Part shown: in pieces, positions 1 to 7,215 of the stretch
Position numbering within the stretch: the stretch's first letter is position 1
How the letters are laid out: each line of letters begins with the position of its first letter
Program-made: the position numbers and the translations under genes
Notes under the pieces: generated by a model
The model's database searches: none
The model's input: the letters and a program-made list of their open reading frames with translations, nothing else
Told to the model about the DNA's origin: nothing
IMG/VR virus record: IMGVR_UViG_3300042446_003067
Location: 1-27,794 of that record
From: a virus
Strand: one strand, 5' to 3'
Length of the DNA: 27,794 bases

Positions 1-1
1 T

Positions 2-751
2 AAAAATAATGACTTGGTATTGTTTTCTAGTAATTATTCTTATGAAATTGCTAAGTCTGAAGGATTAGAAAATGTTGGAGTTTGTCATCCTTATTTTGAT
101 TCTCATAATGTAAAAGAAGATAATAATATTCAAAAGATTGATGCTATTAATTTTTTACTTATTGGAAAATTTGAAAAAAGAAAACATACTAGAAAGATAA
201 TTAGAATATGGAAAAAACTTTTTGCTAATGATAAAAGATATAGATTAAATTGTTTAATAGATAACCCTTTTATACAAAAAGATCAATGGGCTGAAATTTT
301 AAATGAAGTATTTGAAGGGTCTGTACCTTGGAATGTTAATCTAATCCCTCGTCAAGATAAGAATTCGGATGTAAATAAATTGATGAATGCTTGTGATATT
401 GACCTTTCTGGTCTCTCAGGGGCAGAGGGTTTTAATCTTCCTTTGTTTAATATGCTTTCTCTAAATAAAGTTTGTGTGGCAATGGATGCTCATGCTCATT
501 CCGACTTTATTAATAATGGAAATGCTATTATTGTGAAACCTTCTCAGAAAATTCCTATTTATGATGATGCATTTTTTAGACTTGGGAATATAGTGAACCA
601 AGGGAATATGTTTGACTTTGATGATAAAGAAGTTGAAGATAAAATTTTACAAGCTGTTGAATTTTTTAATTCTGGCGAAAAAAGTATATCTACTCTTCCG
701 AGTGTATTCAGTGTACAAAATACTGTAGATACACTATTATCAAAAATATGA
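2..751 (+). CDS. Glycosyltransferase (GT4-like), 5' truncated
   Basis: The frame is open from the window edge (position 2), so the true start lies upstream; the TTG at 14 is not a convincing start. The visible 249 residues look like the C-terminal half of a GT-B glycosyltransferase of the GT4 type. A Rossmann-like strand with the sequence INFLLIGKFEKRKH precedes a donor-binding region, SGAEGFNLPLFNML, which resembles the EX7E motif. The second Glu of EX7E is Asn here, so the catalytic signature is imperfect. It probably transfers a sugar to a phage, DNA or host-surface acceptor; the acceptor cannot be read. Its stop overlaps the next start (ATGA), so the two are translationally coupled. Sugar genes recur downstream (4.4, 20.6 and 22.3 kb). 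Confidence 0.6.
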   Translation, partial: KNNDLVLFSSNYSYEIAKSEGLENVGVCHPYFDSHNVKEDNNIQKIDAINFLLIGKFEKRKHTRKIIRIWKKLFANDKRYRLNCLIDNPFIQKDQWAEILNEVFEGSVPWNVNLIPRQDKNSDVNKLMNACDIDLSGLSGAEGFNLPLFNMLSLNKVCVAMDAHAHSDFINNGNAIIVKPSQKIPIYDDAFFRLGNIVNQGNMFDFDDKEVEDKILQAVEFFNSGEKSISTLPSVFSVQNTVDTLLSKI

Positions 752-1365
752 AATGGGATATAGATGCTCCAAATTTTGTTCAAGGAATAAATGGTCCAAG
801 AAGTTTTTATTTAACAGAATTTTCTTCAACAACAGTTAAAGCTTTAGCTAATAAAATTAATGAGGCTATAGAATTAGAACAAATTCTTTTTCCGATACAT
901 ATTGAATCTCCGGGTGGAGATATCTCTTCTTTAAAAGCTATTCTTTCAATACTACTTTCTGCTAGAAAGAAAGGTTTGAAGATAGCCACAATGACAGCAG
1001 GTGAAGCTTCCTCTGCTGGCGCTTTTATTTTTTGTTTTGGCGATGAAGGCTTCCGTTTTATGGGAGAATATGCTGGACTAATGCTTCATGGTATTCAAGT
1101 TTCCTCTATTCCTGATGGAAGGGCTAGTGAACAAAAAGAATTCTTTAACGCTTTAATGAAAGAAGAGGAAGAGATTATGAAAATCATTTCTTCTCACTTG
1201 AAGGGAGTTAAAAATAAAGAATGGCTTAAAAAAGAATTGAATAAAAGAAAAGATTTAGATTGGTATTTAAATGCGCAGGAAGCTTTGGATTTAGGTATTA
1301 CTAGTCACATTGGGTTGCCAATTTTTTCTTTAAAATTAACAGCAGAAATTTCAGTAAATATTTAG
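748..1365 (+). CDS. ClpP-like serine protease (S14 family)
   Basis: This 205-aa protein matches ClpP in length and motif order. The oxyanion segment ESPGGD is at residues 53-58, the nucleophile motif GEASSAGAF at 85-93 (Ser89), the histidine in LMLHGI (His114), and the third triad residue in LDWYLNAQEA (Asp171), which aligns with Asp171 of mature E. coli ClpP. All three catalytic residues are therefore present. There is no signal peptide, so it should act in the cytoplasm. S14 proteases in phages are either prohead proteases or ClpP mimics. No capsid or portal gene is nearby; the neighbours are a glycosyltransferase and RNR genes, which slightly favours a regulatory ClpP-like role or mixed complexes with host ClpP (inference). 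Start at 748 in an ATGA overlap. Confidence 0.85.
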   Translation: MKWDIDAPNFVQGINGPRSFYLTEFSSTTVKALANKINEAIELEQILFPIHIESPGGDISSLKAILSILLSARKKGLKIATMTAGEASSAGAFIFCFGDEGFRFMGEYAGLMLHGIQVSSIPDGRASEQKEFFNALMKEEEEIMKIISSHLKGVKNKEWLKKELNKRKDLDWYLNAQEALDLGITSHIGLPIFSLKLTAEISVNI

Positions 1366-1386
1366 AAAAGTGTAATTTCTTTTCCT

Positions 1387-1725
1387 ATGATATACATTTA
1401 TGAAAACCCAGACTCTAATGAAAGAGTCGAAGTCATTCAAGGTATGAATGATGAACACAAGTACGAAAAAGATGGCGTTCAATGGAACAGAGTATGGACT
1501 ATTCCGAACACTAGTATAGATACAAAAATTGACCCTTTTTCTTCAAGAGACTTTTTAAATAAAACAAATAAAAAAGGCACTATTGGAGATTTGCAGGATA
1601 GAGCTCAAGAACTTTCTCATATGAGGAAAGAAAAACTAGGGAAAGACCCTATTCTTGAAAAAGAAGTTGCGAAGTATAAAAAGAAGTATAACGTAGCTCA
1701 TCCCTCAGAAATAAAAAGGAATTAA
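1387..1725 (+). CDS. Small FmdB-like phage protein
   Basis: 112 aa. The first ~45 residues (MIYIYENP..., VEVIQGMNDEH, DGVQWNRVW) follow the layout of FmdB-type zinc-ribbon proteins (start MPIYEYxC, then a strand with EV.Q.M.D), but the cysteines are absent, so no zinc site is possible. The C-terminal half is charged and helical, rich in Lys/Glu. Similar cysteine-free FmdB-like proteins are, to my knowledge, common near replication genes in large myoviruses, with no assigned function. It ends two bases before nrdB, whose AAGGA ribosome-binding site lies inside this gene's 3' end. No catalytic motif is visible. Confidence 0.5.
   Translation: MIYIYENPDSNERVEVIQGMNDEHKYEKDGVQWNRVWTIPNTSIDTKIDPFSSRDFLNKTNKKGTIGDLQDRAQELSHMRKEKLGKDPILEKEVAKYKKKYNVAHPSEIKRN
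1716..1720 (+). promoter_or_regulatory. Shine-Dalgarno-like AAGGA upstream of nrdB
   Basis: AAGGA sits 7 nt before the nrdB ATG at 1728. It is the clearest ribosome-binding site in the window; nearly all other starts have none, which makes this one stand out. Confidence 0.55.
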
Positions 1726-1727
1726 TT

Positions 1728-2699
1728 ATGATTTTCGAAGAACAAATCTCTAGGAAGCCAGATCGCTATCCTTGGAGTCAAGAATTTATTTCAGCCATGC
1801 ATGATGGCTTTTGGACTAATAAAGAATTTAACTTCCAAAGCGACTTACAAGATTTCAAAGTTAAGCTTTCAGAAAAGGAAAGAGAAATAATTGTAAAAGC
1901 TTTAACTACTATTGGTCAGCTAGAAATTTCTGTAAAAAAGTTTTGGTCTAAGTTAGGTGATAACCTACCTCACCCTTCAATGAACGATCTAGGCTTTGTT
2001 ATGGCCAATACAGAGGTAATACATGGGGATGCATACGAAAGGCTACTAGAAGTTCTAGGATTAGAAACTGCTTTTGATGATGCTTTAAAATTAGATATTA
2101 TAAAAGGTAGAGTTAATTATCTTCGGAAACATCTTCATAAGTTTCACTCTGATAATAAAAAGCAGTTCATATACTCTATAATTCTTTTTACTTTATTCGT
2201 TGAAAACATTGCATTGTTTTCTCAGTTCTATATAATCAATTGGTTTGGTCGTTATAAGAATCTTCTTAAGGATACAAACAAGCAAGTAGAATACACTTCT
2301 AGAGAAGAAAACCTTCATGCTATCGTTGGCATTAAAATTATTAATACTATTCGTTCTGAGTATCCAGAGCTTTTTGATGAAGAACTTGAAGCTAAGGTAA
2401 TGTATGAATCTGAACAAGCAGTTAAATATGAATGTGAAATTATTGATTGGATTGTAAATGGATTTGAATCAGAAAAATTAAATTCTCCTCTTTTAAAGAA
2501 TTTTATTAAAAACCGTATGAATGAATCATTGGTTAGTATCGGATACAAAAAAATATTCGAAGTTGATCGAGATTTAATTTCAAAAACAGACTGGTTTGAT
2601 GAACAGCTACATGGGAATAATATGACTGATTTTTTCCATTCTCGTCCAACTGAATATGCAAGATCAAATAAAAGTTTTGGAGAAGAAGATCTGTTTTAA
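1728..2699 (+). CDS. nrdB: Class I ribonucleotide reductase, beta (radical) subunit
   Basis: 323 aa, the usual length for NrdB. The metal-ligand pattern is readable: Glu66 (QLEISVKKFW), Glu96 and His99 with the radical tyrosine Tyr103 in EVIHGDAY, Glu159 (FVENIALF), and Glu194/His197 in REENLHAIV. The first ligand is Glu where E. coli NrdB has Asp84. The tyrosine is kept, so a Tyr-radical (Ia/Ib-like) cofactor is expected rather than the class Ic type. The acidic/hydrophobic C-terminus (SFGEEDLF) fits the tail that docks on NrdA. The protein generates and stores the radical for reducing ribonucleotides to deoxyribonucleotides. It lies directly before nrdA, with a possible separate promoter between them, and is one of few genes here with an SD (AAGGA, 1716). 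Confidence 0.93.
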   Translation: MIFEEQISRKPDRYPWSQEFISAMHDGFWTNKEFNFQSDLQDFKVKLSEKEREIIVKALTTIGQLEISVKKFWSKLGDNLPHPSMNDLGFVMANTEVIHGDAYERLLEVLGLETAFDDALKLDIIKGRVNYLRKHLHKFHSDNKKQFIYSIILFTLFVENIALFSQFYIINWFGRYKNLLKDTNKQVEYTSREENLHAIVGIKIINTIRSEYPELFDEELEAKVMYESEQAVKYECEIIDWIVNGFESEKLNSPLLKNFIKNRMNESLVSIGYKKIFEVDRDLISKTDWFDEQLHGNNMTDFFHSRPTEYARSNKSFGEEDLF

Positions 2700-2711
2700 T
2701 ACAGATACACC

Positions 2712-2739
2712 TTGACTTTTTAATTGTAGTATATATGTT
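2712..2739 (+). promoter_or_regulatory. Putative sigma70-type promoter for nrdA
   Basis: TTGACT (2712-2717), 16-nt spacer, TATGTT (2734-2739); overlapping TATATA/TATATG alternatives give shorter spacers. The nrdA ATG is only 10 nt after the -10 box, so the transcript would have a leader of about 0-5 nt. Confidence 0.45.
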
Positions 2740-2749
2740 GTTTTAGATT

Positions 2750-4399
2750 ATGGAAAAAGCTTATAAATGGCTAAATAGCCACAGCCGTCTCTTTTTAGAG
2801 AGAGGCTATTTAGAAGAAGGAGTCTCTCCAGAAGAGAGGGTAAAAGAAATTGCTAAAAATGCAGAGAATATTCTAGGCATTGAAGGGTTTGCTGATAAGT
2901 TTGAAAAGTATACTTCTCTTGGTTATTATAGTCTAAGCACTCCAGTATGGATTAACTATGGGAATAGAAGGGGGCTTCCTGTTTCTTGTTTTAACTCTCA
3001 TATGGATGACACAATGACCGATATTCTTTGGAAGGTCGGAGAAGTAGGTATCATGTCAAAAATGGGGGGAGGAACTTCTGGCTTTTTTGGAGATCTTCGT
3101 AAAAGAGGTTCCAAAATAAGTTCTGGAGGAGAATCTAGTGGAGCAGTTCATTTCATGGAACTTTTTGACAAAGTTTCTGATGTGGTTAGTCAAGGGTCAG
3201 CTCGTAGAGGCAGCTTTGCAGCTTATCTTCCTGTCGAACATCCTGATATAGAAGAGTTCCTTATGATTCGTTCTGAAGGCCATGCTATTCAGAATATGAG
3301 CATTGGGGTGACAATCTCTGACGACTGGATGAATAGAATGATTGAGGGGGATAAAGACAAGAGAGGGATATGGGGGAAGATTGTGAAGAAAAGATTTGAA
3401 ACAGGGTATCCATATATTTTCTTTACTGATACTGTAAACAATGCGGCTCCTCAAGTTTATAAGGACAAAGGGTATAAAATAAATTCGAGTAATTTATGTT
3501 CAGAAATAACTCTTCAGTCTAAAGGGAATGAAAGTTTTGTCTGTGTTTTGTCTTCTTTGAATCTTCTTCATTGGGATGAAATTAAAGAAACTGATGCTGT
3601 TGAGACTTTGATCTATTTTCTTGATACTGTAAATCAAGAATTCGTTGACAAAACTAAAGAAATGAAATTCATGGAGGCTCCTCATGAATTCGCTAAAAAT
3701 CAAAGAGCTCTAGGAATGGGGGTATTAGGATGGCATTCTTTGCTTCAGTCAAAAATGATTCCCTTTGAATCTTTGGATGCAAAGATGCTTAACTCTGATA
3801 TGTGGAAAACTATCCGAGAAAGAGCAGATAAGGCTTCTAAAGATCTTGCTGATTTATTCGGAGAGCCAGAACTTCTCAAGGGATATGGAAGAAGGAATGT
3901 TACAACAATTGCTGTTGCTCCTACTACTTCCTCGTCATTTATTTTAGGACAGGTATCCCCGAGTATAGAGCCTTTAAATAGTAATTACTTTGTGAAGAAG
4001 CTTGCTAAAGGATCTTTTACTTTCAAAAACCCTTATCTAAAAGAAATCCTCAAGAAGTATAAGAATGATACAGATGAAGTGTGGAAATCTATTTTAATCA
4101 GAGGAGGCTCAGTTCAACATTTAGATTTTCTTTCTTCTGATGAAAAAGATGTATTTAAAACTTTTGGAGAAATCAGTCAAAAAGAAATTATTATTCAAGC
4201 TGCGCAAAGACAAAAATTTATTGATCAAAGTCAGAGCTTGAATATTATGATTCCTCCAGATGTAAAGCCTAAAGAAGTAAGCGACTTACTAATTGAGGCT
4301 TGGAAGATGGGAATTAAAACATTGTATTACCAAAGATCAGCTAATCCTGCTCAGGAATTATCTAGAAACATAATGACCTGCACTAGTTGCGAATCTTAA
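2750..4399 (+). CDS. nrdA: Class I ribonucleotide reductase, alpha (catalytic) subunit
   Basis: 549 aa. Catalytic residues are intact: Cys80 (PVSCFNS) and Cys265 (FVCVLSS) as the redox pair, and the active-site triad Asn248, Cys250, Glu252 in NLCSEI. The radical-transfer tyrosine pair is Tyr526-Tyr527 (TLYYQRS), the loop PTTSSSFILGQVSPSIEP is present, and the C-terminal CTSCES supplies the shuttle cysteines Cys544/Cys547. Bacterial NrdA is about 750 aa; the missing part is the N-terminal ATP cone, so dATP feedback inhibition at the overall-activity site should be lost, as in several phage enzymes. With NrdB it makes dNDPs for phage DNA synthesis. A possible promoter and a two-tier stem-loop lie at its 5' end. 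Confidence 0.95.
   Translation: MEKAYKWLNSHSRLFLERGYLEEGVSPEERVKEIAKNAENILGIEGFADKFEKYTSLGYYSLSTPVWINYGNRRGLPVSCFNSHMDDTMTDILWKVGEVGIMSKMGGGTSGFFGDLRKRGSKISSGGESSGAVHFMELFDKVSDVVSQGSARRGSFAAYLPVEHPDIEEFLMIRSEGHAIQNMSIGVTISDDWMNRMIEGDKDKRGIWGKIVKKRFETGYPYIFFTDTVNNAAPQVYKDKGYKINSSNLCSEITLQSKGNESFVCVLSSLNLLHWDEIKETDAVETLIYFLDTVNQEFVDKTKEMKFMEAPHEFAKNQRALGMGVLGWHSLLQSKMIPFESLDAKMLNSDMWKTIRERADKASKDLADLFGEPELLKGYGRRNVTTIAVAPTTSSSFILGQVSPSIEPLNSNYFVKKLAKGSFTFKNPYLKEILKKYKNDTDEVWKSILIRGGSVQHLDFLSSDEKDVFKTFGEISQKEIIIQAAQRQKFIDQSQSLNIMIPPDVKPKEVSDLLIEAWKMGIKTLYYQRSANPAQELSRNIMTCTSCES
2771..2813 (+). other. Two-tier stem-loop inside the 5' coding region of nrdA
   Basis: A perfect 10-bp inverted repeat, CTAAATAGCC (2771-2780) and GGCTATTTAG (2804-2813), encloses a second hairpin, TCTCT-TTTT-AGAGA (2788-2801). 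It begins 21 nt after the nrdA ATG. Coding constraint alone does not require such pairing; it may affect translation or mRNA stability, or serve as an operator. Function unproven. Confidence 0.5.
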
Positions 4400-4411
4400 A
4401 ATTTATTAAAA

Positions 4412-5581
4412 ATGAGTGACAATTTAACGAGTACTTATTACGGAAAAAAAATAGATACATCTAATATATTAAATATAGATGAAGCTGTTAATATACGCAA
4501 TGGAAAGCCCTGCGTAATCATAACAGGCGTCACTGGTCAAGATGGAAGTCATATGGTTGACTATTTACTTGAGAATACAGACTTTTTAATTTTTGGAGGA
4601 GTAAGAAGATTAAGTGTTTATAATCATGAAAATATTAAACATGTAAAATCAGATAGATTTCATCTCATTAATTTTGATTTGACTGATCCTCATGCTATTT
4701 CTAGGATTGTAGAAAAACTACTTCCTGATTATTTTATTAATTTTGCTGCTCAAAGTTTCGTTGCTAGTAGTTGGGATTTTGCTAGGCAAACATGGCAGGC
4801 TAATTCCACAGCTGTTCTTGATATATTAGAAGCTATCAGATTATATAAACCTACTTGTCGTTTGTATCAAGCTGGATCTTCCGAAGAATTCGGCAATGTT
4901 TTATATTTCCCTCAAGATGAGGCTCATCCCTTACGTCCTAGAAGTCCTTATGGAGCAAGTAAGGCTGCTTCTAGACAGCTTGTAAAAGTTTATAGAGAAT
5001 CTTATAATCTTTATGCTATTCAAGGCTGGTTATTTAACCATGAAGGGACAAGAAGGGGCGAAGAATTTGTTACTAGAAAAATATCTAAAAAAGTTTCTTC
5101 TATAAAATATTGTATAGATAACTCTTTAGATTTCTCTCCTTTGGAATTGGGAAATATAGATGCTAAAAGAGACTGGAGCGATGCTGAAGATTTCATGGAT
5201 GGAGTATGGAGAATGTTGAATCAAGATATTTATAATAAAGATTATTCAGGCATTCCAAATGAATATGTTTTCTCTTCTAATGAAACACATTCTATTAGAG
5301 AGTTTGTAGAAAAATCTTTCTATTATATTGGATTGGATTGCGCATGGGAAAACGAAACGAATAATCCTGAAGATGAAAAATTAGTAGCTTATATAAATGG
5401 GATTAAAAAAACTTTAATGATTGTCAATAAAAAGTTTTATAGACCAGCTGAAGTAGAAACTTTATTAGGAGACAGCTCTTTAGCCAGAAAAGATTTGGGT
5501 TGGGTTCCAAAATGTAACTTTGATCAGCTTGTTAATAAAATGCTTAAATCAGATATAGAGTCTTTCAATAAAATAACTTGA
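4412..5581 (+). CDS. GDP-mannose 4,6-dehydratase-like SDR enzyme
   Basis: 389 aa, extended short-chain dehydrogenase family. The NAD(P)-binding glycine motif TGVTGQDGSHM is at 38-48, the catalytic segment GSSEEFG at 155-161 (Ser156/Glu158 in place of the Thr/Glu of E. coli Gmd), and Y180xxxK184 in SPYGASKAA. Downstream the protein has the Gmd-typical FNHEGTRRGEEFVTRKI. This set is characteristic of Gmd, which converts GDP-mannose to GDP-4-keto-6-deoxymannose, the precursor of GDP-fucose, rhamnose or perosamine. It carries a ~30-residue N-terminal extension before the Rossmann fold, assuming the first ATG is used. No reductase or epimerase is adjacent, so the final sugar is unknown. The glycosyltransferases at 0-0.75 and 20.6-23.5 kb are possible users of the product. 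Confidence 0.88.
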   Translation: MSDNLTSTYYGKKIDTSNILNIDEAVNIRNGKPCVIITGVTGQDGSHMVDYLLENTDFLIFGGVRRLSVYNHENIKHVKSDRFHLINFDLTDPHAISRIVEKLLPDYFINFAAQSFVASSWDFARQTWQANSTAVLDILEAIRLYKPTCRLYQAGSSEEFGNVLYFPQDEAHPLRPRSPYGASKAASRQLVKVYRESYNLYAIQGWLFNHEGTRRGEEFVTRKISKKVSSIKYCIDNSLDFSPLELGNIDAKRDWSDAEDFMDGVWRMLNQDIYNKDYSGIPNEYVFSSNETHSIREFVEKSFYYIGLDCAWENETNNPEDEKLVAYINGIKKTLMIVNKKFYRPAEVETLLGDSSLARKDLGWVPKCNFDQLVNKMLKSDIESFNKIT

Positions 5582-5608
5582 CTTTTCTAAAAAATTCTAT
5601 AACATAAT
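5578..5608 (+). promoter_or_regulatory. Putative promoter before the MazG-like gene
   Basis: TTGACT (5578-5583) overlaps the stop of the Gmd-like gene. Possible -10 boxes are TAACAT (5600-5605, 16-nt spacer) or CATAAT (5603-5608, 19-nt spacer). TAATTTTG at 5605-5612 also matches the Bacteroidota -7 consensus TAnnTTTG. The ATG is at 5615, so under any reading the leader would be only a few nt. Confidence 0.4.
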
Positions 5609-5614
5609 TTTGTT

Positions 5615-6082
5615 ATGACGAATTTCCAAAAAAATGTTTTAAGTTTTATGAAAGCTGTTGGTCAAAGTTGCCCGGATTCACCTACTACTACAGATAACCT
5701 TACAAGGGTCTTGAGGATTAGTCTTTTAATAGAGGAGGTTCTAGAATTAGCTGAGGCAAGCGGAGTTAAAGTATGTCTGTTCAATGATGACACTCCTCTT
5801 TCTATAAATGATTTTAATTACAATATAGAAGGCGAAGTTGATTTAGTTGAAGTAGCAGATGCTTTAGCTGATATTAATTATGTATCTGCTGGCGCTGCTT
5901 GCTCATATGGGTTAGATCTAGAACCTTTTGAAGATGAAGTATGTAGATCTAATAATTCTAAAATTGTAAACGGTTTTCGTAGAGATGATGGTAAATGGCA
6001 AAAAGGTCCTAATTATAGTCCTGCGAATTTAGGTCCTATTTTACAAGAACAAATTTTAAAAAATAATAAAAATGCCGTTTGA
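5615..6082 (+). CDS. MazG-like nucleotide pyrophosphohydrolase
   Basis: 155 aa, all-alpha NTP pyrophosphatase (MazG/PRA-PH-like) type. The metal-binding signature is two-part: Glu40, Glu41 and Glu44 in IEEVLELAEA, then Glu79, Asp82 and Asp86 in VEVADALADINYV, matching ExxE...ExxD with a loop of about 35 residues between them. The C-terminal part, KGPNYSPANLGPIL, is typical of phage members. The family hydrolyses (d)NTPs to (d)NMPs and PPi; in phages it is thought to cleanse the nucleotide pool or affect host alarmone levels. Which nucleotide it prefers cannot be told. It sits between the Gmd-like gene and the nuclease/ThyX pair, overlapping the nuclease start by 11 nt, and has a possible promoter of its own. 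Confidence 0.8.
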   Translation: MTNFQKNVLSFMKAVGQSCPDSPTTTDNLTRVLRISLLIEEVLELAEASGVKVCLFNDDTPLSINDFNYNIEGEVDLVEVADALADINYVSAGAACSYGLDLEPFEDEVCRSNNSKIVNGFRRDDGKWQKGPNYSPANLGPILQEQILKNNKNAV

Positions 6083-6509
6083 ATATAAAGCGAAAGTATT
6101 AAAAGTTTACGATGGAGATACTTTTACAGCTGACATAGATTTAGGTTTTGGATTTTTTTTAAAAAACAAACTAGTAAGATTAATGGGAGTAGACACTCCT
6201 GAATTAAAAACTAAAGATTTAGAAGAGAAAAAATTTGGAGAATTAAGCAAAAAATTCGTAGAAAAGTTTTTTAAAGAAAATAAAAATGAAGTTATTATTC
6301 ATACTCATATTGAAAAAATATCTTTAGAAGGGAAAGAAAAATTCGGGAGAATATTAGCTTATGTTTTTAGTGAATCATCTAAAGAAAGTCTAAATCAAAA
6401 AATTATTGACAATTTCCTTGGGGTAGAGTATTTTGGAAAATCTAAAGATGAGATTATGTTTTCTCATTTGGAAAATAGAAAAAAAATAAACTCTTTGTAT
6501 GAAAGCTGA
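6072..6509 (+). CDS. Staphylococcal nuclease-like (thermonuclease) protein
   Basis: 145 aa with the SNase beta-barrel signature. VYDGDTFTADI (residues 12-22) gives Asp16; VRLMGVDTPE (35-44) gives Arg36, Asp41 and Glu44; KFGRILAYVF supplies Arg93. These match S. aureus Asp21, Arg35, Asp40, Glu43 and Arg87, so the active site is complete. There is no signal peptide, unlike secreted SNases, so it should act inside the cell, possibly in host DNA or RNA degradation or in trimming DNA for nucleotide recycling. It overlaps both neighbours (11 nt each), suggesting co-translation with the MazG-like gene and thyX in a nucleotide-salvage group. The ATG at 6072 has no SD. Confidence 0.85.
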   Translation: MPFEYKAKVLKVYDGDTFTADIDLGFGFFLKNKLVRLMGVDTPELKTKDLEEKKFGELSKKFVEKFFKENKNEVIIHTHIEKISLEGKEKFGRILAYVFSESSKESLNQKIIDNFLGVEYFGKSKDEIMFSHLENRKKINSLYES

Positions 6510-7134
6510 ATTATTAAATTACTTTGGTAATGATCTAATGGTCGTTAATGCTGCCCGTGTAAGTTATGGAAAGTCTAAAAATGATATAGATCAAAAAGAT
6601 GAAAAGCTAATTAATTTTTTAGTGGAACATAAGCATGTTGCTCCATTTAGACATGCTCAATTACAGTTTAGAATTGAGTGCCCTATTTTTGTTGAAAGAC
6701 AACTTTTCAAGCATCAAGTAGGAATGTCTGCTAACAGTATTAGTGGGAGATATGTTGATTTTAGTGATAATTATTTTACTGTAAAATCTTTAAGAAAACA
6801 ATCTAAATCTTCTAAACAGGGTAGTGAAGGAGAATTAGATAGGCCGGATTTAATAGAGAAGATGAATAGCCTAGTAGAACAGTCTTCTCAGTTATATAAA
6901 GATCTATGTGACGCCGGGGTAGCAAAAGAACAAGCTCGTATTATTCTTCCTTTATGTTTAGAGACACAATTTATTTGGACTGGATCACTACTAGCTTTTA
7001 TGCATTTTTGGGCTCTTCGCTTAAAAAACGATACTCAAGAAGAGACTAGACTATTAGCTTTAGAAATGCTAAATCTTGTTAAAAGTATAGATGGAGAGCC
7101 ATTTGCTCTAACATTAAAAGCTTTTAATCTTTGA
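6499..7134 (+). CDS. thyX: Flavin-dependent thymidylate synthase
   Basis: 211 aa. The ThyX signature appears as the variant KHQVGMSANSISGRY (residues 71-85) in place of RHRxxSxNxxSxRY; a Lys-His-Gln form occurs in other ThyX proteins. Downstream, KEQARIILPLCLET and the NDTQEETRLLALEM segment correspond to the conserved ARxxLP and Q.E regions near the C-terminus. ThyX methylates dUMP to dTMP using methylene-tetrahydrofolate, FAD and NADPH. With dCMP deaminase (26.0 kb) supplying dUMP and RNR supplying dNDPs, the window carries a dTTP route. The start lies in an 11-nt overlap with the nuclease gene. Confidence 0.92.
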   Translation: MKAELLNYFGNDLMVVNAARVSYGKSKNDIDQKDEKLINFLVEHKHVAPFRHAQLQFRIECPIFVERQLFKHQVGMSANSISGRYVDFSDNYFTVKSLRKQSKSSKQGSEGELDRPDLIEKMNSLVEQSSQLYKDLCDAGVAKEQARIILPLCLETQFIWTGSLLAFMHFWALRLKNDTQEETRLLALEMLNLVKSIDGEPFALTLKAFNL

Positions 7135-7143
7135 ATTTTTTGA

Positions 7144-7171
7144 TTGACAAAATCAATTAATGTGATATACT
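7144..7171 (+). promoter_or_regulatory. Strong sigma70-type promoter (extended -10)
   Basis: TTGACA (7144-7149), 16-nt spacer, TATACT (7166-7171) with TGA directly upstream (extended -10, 7163-7165). It is the best sigma70 match seen. Expected transcription start is about 7178. It would drive the block running from the 78-aa gene into the recombination/replication genes. Confidence 0.65.
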
Positions 7172-7177
7172 AAAGCT

Positions 7178-7207
7178 CAAATTAAATTTGAAACCTTGTA
7201 TAGGTTT
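7178..7207 (+). promoter_or_regulatory. Tandem hairpins in the 5' leader of the 7216 gene
   Basis: Two adjacent perfect hairpins fill the predicted leader: CAAATT-A-AATTTG (7178-7190) and AAACCT-TGTAT-AGGTTT (7191-7207), ending 8 nt before the ATG at 7216. The single-base spacer in the first would force a larger loop in RNA. A 5' stabilising or regulatory structure is likely; function is inferred. Confidence 0.45.
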
Positions 7208-7215
7208 ATTGTAAT

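Noticed and set aside
3765-3947. 60-aa + strand frame inside nrdA
   Set aside because: Out-of-frame within conserved nrdA sequence; low-complexity Leu run, no motif.
7135-7215. tRNA or small RNA gene
   Set aside because: The gap holds a promoter and two short hairpins; no cloverleaf, T-loop or acceptor stem is visible. No tRNA was found elsewhere in the gaps.
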